Under the pieces are notes generated by a model. The model was not told the DNA's origin. It worked only from the letters and a program-made list of their open reading frames with translations, and did not search any database. DNA of 10,616 bases from Pseudomonadota bacterium (GTDB lineage Bacteria > Pseudomonadota > Alphaproteobacteria > Ferrovibrionales > Ferrovibrionaceae): NCBI GenBank assembly GCA_021793055.1, contig JAJYTL010000088.1, forward strand, positions 1 through 10,616, in the 5' to 3' direction. Shown here in pieces: positions 8,479 through 10,616 of this stretch. Position numbers and translations under genes: made by a program. Numbering within the stretch: the first letter of the stretch is position 1; each line of letters begins with the position of its first letter.

Positions 8479-9218
8479 TGGGCGGGCGGCTGCAAGGCAA
8501 ACGAATTTTCGTGACCGCGGCAGCGCAGGGCATGGGGCGGGCTGCAACGCTCGCCTTCGCCAAAGAAGGCGCCAGCGTCATCGCCACTGACCTGCACGAA
8601 GACAAGCTCAAGGATATCGGCGCCACGGCGGGCGTTTCGCTGCGCCAGCTCGATGCGCGGGATGGCGCAGCGATCGCCGCCGCGGCGAAGGCGGCGGGCG
8701 CCGTCGACGTCCTGTTCAATTGCGCGGGCTTTGTGCCGCACGGTAGCGTCCTGGACGCGACCGAGGAGGAATGGGCTTTCGCCTTCGATCTCAACGTCCG
8801 CAGCATGTTCCGCACGATCAAGGCGTTTCTGCCGGCGATGCTCGAAAAGGGCGGCGGCAGCATCCTCAACATGGCGTCCGTTTGCTCGAGCATGAAGGGC
8901 TTTCCCAACCGCTTCGTCTACGGCGCGACCAAAGCTGCGGTGATCGGCCTGACCAAATCGGTCGCGGCCGATTTCGTGACCAAGGGCATCCGCTGCAACG
9001 CGATTTGTCCGGGGACCGTGGAGACGCCGTCCTTGGACGAGCGCATCAAGGCATTTCCTGATGCCGAGAAGGCGCGCCGCGATTTCATCGCCCGCCAGCC
9101 GATGGGTCGTTTCGGCACGGCGGAGGAGGTGGCGGCGCTCTGCGTCTATCTCTCCAGCGACGAGAGCCGTTTCGTTACCGGCCAGGCTTGGGCGATCGAC
9201 GGCGGTATCACGATTTGA
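8478..9218 (+). CDS. Short-chain dehydrogenase/reductase, BDH2 (DHRS6)-like
   Basis: NAD-dependent classical SDR of 246 residues. The cofactor motif is TAAAQGMG (13-20), with Ala replacing the first Gly of the usual TGxxxGxG; D38 after the second strand indicates NAD over NADP. Next come NCAG (81-84), the catalytic S134, Y148 and K152 (YGATK), PGTVETPS (178-185) and a C-terminal IDGG. From memory the whole chain runs closely parallel to human BDH2/DHRS6, including TAAAQG, LNVRSM, IKAFLP, TKAAVIGLTKSVAADF and CPGTV. It also keeps three arginines (R145, R189, R206) matching those thought to hold a substrate carboxylate there. That points to a small keto/hydroxy acid substrate. BDH2-like enzymes act on 3-hydroxybutyrate or 4-oxoproline, and bacterial relatives on 2-keto-3-deoxy sugar acids; I cannot choose among these. 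The ATG at 8478 overlaps the previous stop, with AAGGAG at 8463-8468. Confidence 0.9.
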   Translation: MGGRLQGKRIFVTAAAQGMGRAATLAFAKEGASVIATDLHEDKLKDIGATAGVSLRQLDARDGAAIAAAAKAAGAVDVLFNCAGFVPHGSVLDATEEEWAFAFDLNVRSMFRTIKAFLPAMLEKGGGSILNMASVCSSMKGFPNRFVYGATKAAVIGLTKSVAADFVTKGIRCNAICPGTVETPSLDERIKAFPDAEKARRDFIARQPMGRFGTAEEVAALCVYLSSDESRFVTGQAWAIDGGITI

Positions 9219-9272
9219 TCGCGCCGGCGGCGCCGACCATCGCGTTTCGATTTTGCTCCAGATAGGGATGAG

Positions 9273-10460
9273 ATGATGAACGGAGTTCTTGCCGGCGTTC
9301 GGGTGTTGGATTTCGGCCGCTATATCGCCGGCCCCTATTGCGCGACCCTGCTCGGCGATTTCGGCGCCGACGTGATCCGCGTCGAAAAGATCGAGGGCAG
9401 CGAGGACCGCTATCTGGTGCCGCTCGCCGAAACCGGCGAGGGCGGCCTGTTTCTGCAAATGAACCGGAACAAGCGTTCGCTCACGCTCGACCCGATGACC
9501 GAGGAGGGCCGCGAAATCGTGCGCAAGCTGGTCGCCACCGCCGACGTGGTGGTCGCCAACCTGCCGCCGCCGACGTTGAAGGCGATGGGACTCGATTACG
9601 ACAGCCTGAAGGCGAGCAAGCCCGACATCATACTGACCACGGTCTCGGCCTTCGGTGCCGGCGGACCCTATAGCCACAAGGTCGGGTTCGATGGCGTCGG
9701 CCAGGCGATGTCGGGCTCGGCCTATATGTCGGGCGACGAAAGCGGGCCGCGGCGCTCGTTCGCGCCTTGGGTCGATTTCGGCACCGCGCTCGCGAGCGCC
9801 TTTGGCACGCTCGCGGCGCTGATGTCGCGGCGCGACACCGGTCAAGGCCAGATGGTGGAAGGCACGTTGCTCCGCACCGCCATGACCTTCACCAATTCGC
9901 TTCTGATCGAACAGGCGCTGACCCAGATCAACCGGGTGCCGACCGCGAACCGCGGCCAAACCTCGGCCCCGGCCGACATCCTCAAGACTGCGGATGGCTG
10001 GATCATGGTGCAGGTCATCGGCCAGCCGCTCTTTCGCCGCTGGGTCAAGCTGATCGGCGAGGATCACTGGTTGAGCGATCCGCGTTTCAAGGACGATATC
10101 TCGCGCGGCGATCACGGCGAAATCATCAGCGCCCGGATGGCGCAATGGTGCGCAGCGCGCACCTCGGCGGCGGCGCTCGCGGCCTTGGAGGAAGCGCGCA
10201 TTCCGGCCGGTCCGGTGTATATGCAGCAGGAGATTCTCGACGATCCGCATGTCGCGGCGCTCGGCATGTTGCGCCCGATGGCCTTTCCCGGGCTCGACGG
10301 CGAGGCGCCGATCGTCGAGAGCCAGGTCAAGTTGTCGGCGACGCCGGGAGGCCTTCATGCCCGCGCGCCGATGCTGGGTGAGCATACCGAAACGATCCTC
10401 GCCGAGCTCGGCTATGGGGCGGCGGCGATCGCCGCGCTGCGGGCACGAGGGGTGGTGTGA
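9273..10460 (+). CDS. Class III CoA-transferase, CaiB/BaiF family
   Basis: Transfers CoA from an acyl-CoA donor to a carboxylic acid by a ternary-complex mechanism. The 395-residue length is normal. The N-terminus has the family hallmark VRVLDFGRYIAGPYCATLLG, then DFGADVIRVEK and NRNKRSLTLD. The catalytic aspartate is most likely D168 in APWVDFGTALA, matching the Asp169 position of formyl-CoA transferase, followed by the RRDTGQGQMVEGTLL stretch. The C-terminal part contains IPAGPVY and DDPHVAALGM. Two ATGs in tandem (9273 and 9276) follow AGGGATGAG at 9264-9272; the second has the better spacing, so the protein may start one residue later. It lies 54 bases after the SDR gene with no terminator between, so it is probably in the same operon. 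It would activate or deactivate the acid handled by the two dehydrogenases. The substrate is unknown. Confidence 0.92.
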   Translation: MMNGVLAGVRVLDFGRYIAGPYCATLLGDFGADVIRVEKIEGSEDRYLVPLAETGEGGLFLQMNRNKRSLTLDPMTEEGREIVRKLVATADVVVANLPPPTLKAMGLDYDSLKASKPDIILTTVSAFGAGGPYSHKVGFDGVGQAMSGSAYMSGDESGPRRSFAPWVDFGTALASAFGTLAALMSRRDTGQGQMVEGTLLRTAMTFTNSLLIEQALTQINRVPTANRGQTSAPADILKTADGWIMVQVIGQPLFRRWVKLIGEDHWLSDPRFKDDISRGDHGEIISARMAQWCAARTSAAALAALEEARIPAGPVYMQQEILDDPHVAALGMLRPMAFPGLDGEAPIVESQVKLSATPGGLHARAPMLGEHTETILAELGYGAAAIAALRARGVV

Positions 10461-10537
10461 AGGCCTTGGATTTCCTCCCGGATCTGGTGCGGTTTGAACC
10501 CCGATAACGGCGGTCGAATTTTTCTTTGTAAGAGGGC

Positions 10538-10566
10538 TTGTGGGGTTTGAGGAGAGGGGCTATAAG
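10538..10566 (+). promoter_or_regulatory. Candidate sigma-70-type promoter for a gene beyond the right edge
   Basis: TTGTGG (10538-10543) and TATAAG (10561-10566) are separated by exactly 17 bases. With flanking bases they read CTTGTGG and CTATAAG, close to the alphaproteobacterial pattern of CTTG and CTATA. Transcription would start near 10573, and a GTGATG at 10607-10612 could begin the next gene. The rest of 10461-10616 shows no gene and no clear terminator. Confidence 0.5.
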
Positions 10567-10616
10567 GTCGCCCTCGCCTTGAGGCAGGCTTGATTTGGGG
10601 CACGACGTGATGGTGC

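Noticed and set aside
9221..9233. GC-rich inverted repeat between the SDR and CoA-transferase genes as a terminator
   Set aside because: GCGCCG and CGGCGC are separated by a single base, so no workable hairpin loop, and no T run follows.
8415..10385. A 656-codon open frame on the minus strand opposite the SDR and CoA-transferase genes
   Set aside because: Its product is Arg/His/Ala-rich with no recognisable motif and runs antisense to two clearly identified genes that share a frame. Long stop-free antisense frames are common in GC-rich DNA.
10461..10530. Terminator after the CoA-transferase gene
   Set aside because: A TTTTTCTTT stretch exists near 10519, but the only stem before it (CCG-ATAA-CGG) has three pairs.

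Overview
The window reads as GC-rich alphaproteobacterial chromosome, probably Rhodospirillales-like. This rests on gene order (dnaB-alr-mlaE-mlaF-radA-cvpA-purF), codon use and best-remembered protein likenesses; no database was searched. Coding density is high. I see no RNA gene, transposase, integrase, CRISPR array, phage gene or toxin-antitoxin pair.

Left part, positions 1-7123, minus strand: seven genes in one tight run. Transcription goes right to left: dnaB (replicative helicase), alr (alanine racemase), mlaE and mlaF (permease and ATPase of a lipid-transport ABC system), radA (recombination ATPase), cvpA (inner-membrane protein) and purF (first enzyme of purine synthesis, cut off by the window edge). 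Four of the six junctions are ATGA or TGATG stop/start overlaps; the other two are gaps of 24 and 19 bases. This suggests one polycistronic, translationally coupled unit for replication, wall precursor supply, membrane lipid homeostasis, repair and purine synthesis.

Centre, about 7124-7461: a divergent intergenic region of about 340 bases with no convincing gene. It holds a 14-bp perfect palindrome, a cluster of GATA-type repeats just upstream of dnaB, and a strong Shine-Dalgarno site for the rightward operon.

Right part, 7462-10460, plus strand: a three-gene metabolic operon. It encodes a CtBP-like D-2-hydroxyacid dehydrogenase, a short-chain dehydrogenase closely resembling human BDH2/DHRS6, and a class III (CaiB/BaiF) CoA-transferase. 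Together they look like a small catabolic module that oxidises or reduces a hydroxy/keto acid and moves CoA onto a carboxylate. The substrate cannot be told from sequence. The last 156 bases carry a good candidate sigma-70-type promoter aimed at a gene beyond the window.

Most of the window is ordinary housekeeping DNA. The parts worth a second look are the metabolic operon of unknown substrate, its palindromic site, the repeats before dnaB, and a 23-bp tandem duplication that forms the cvpA/purF junction.
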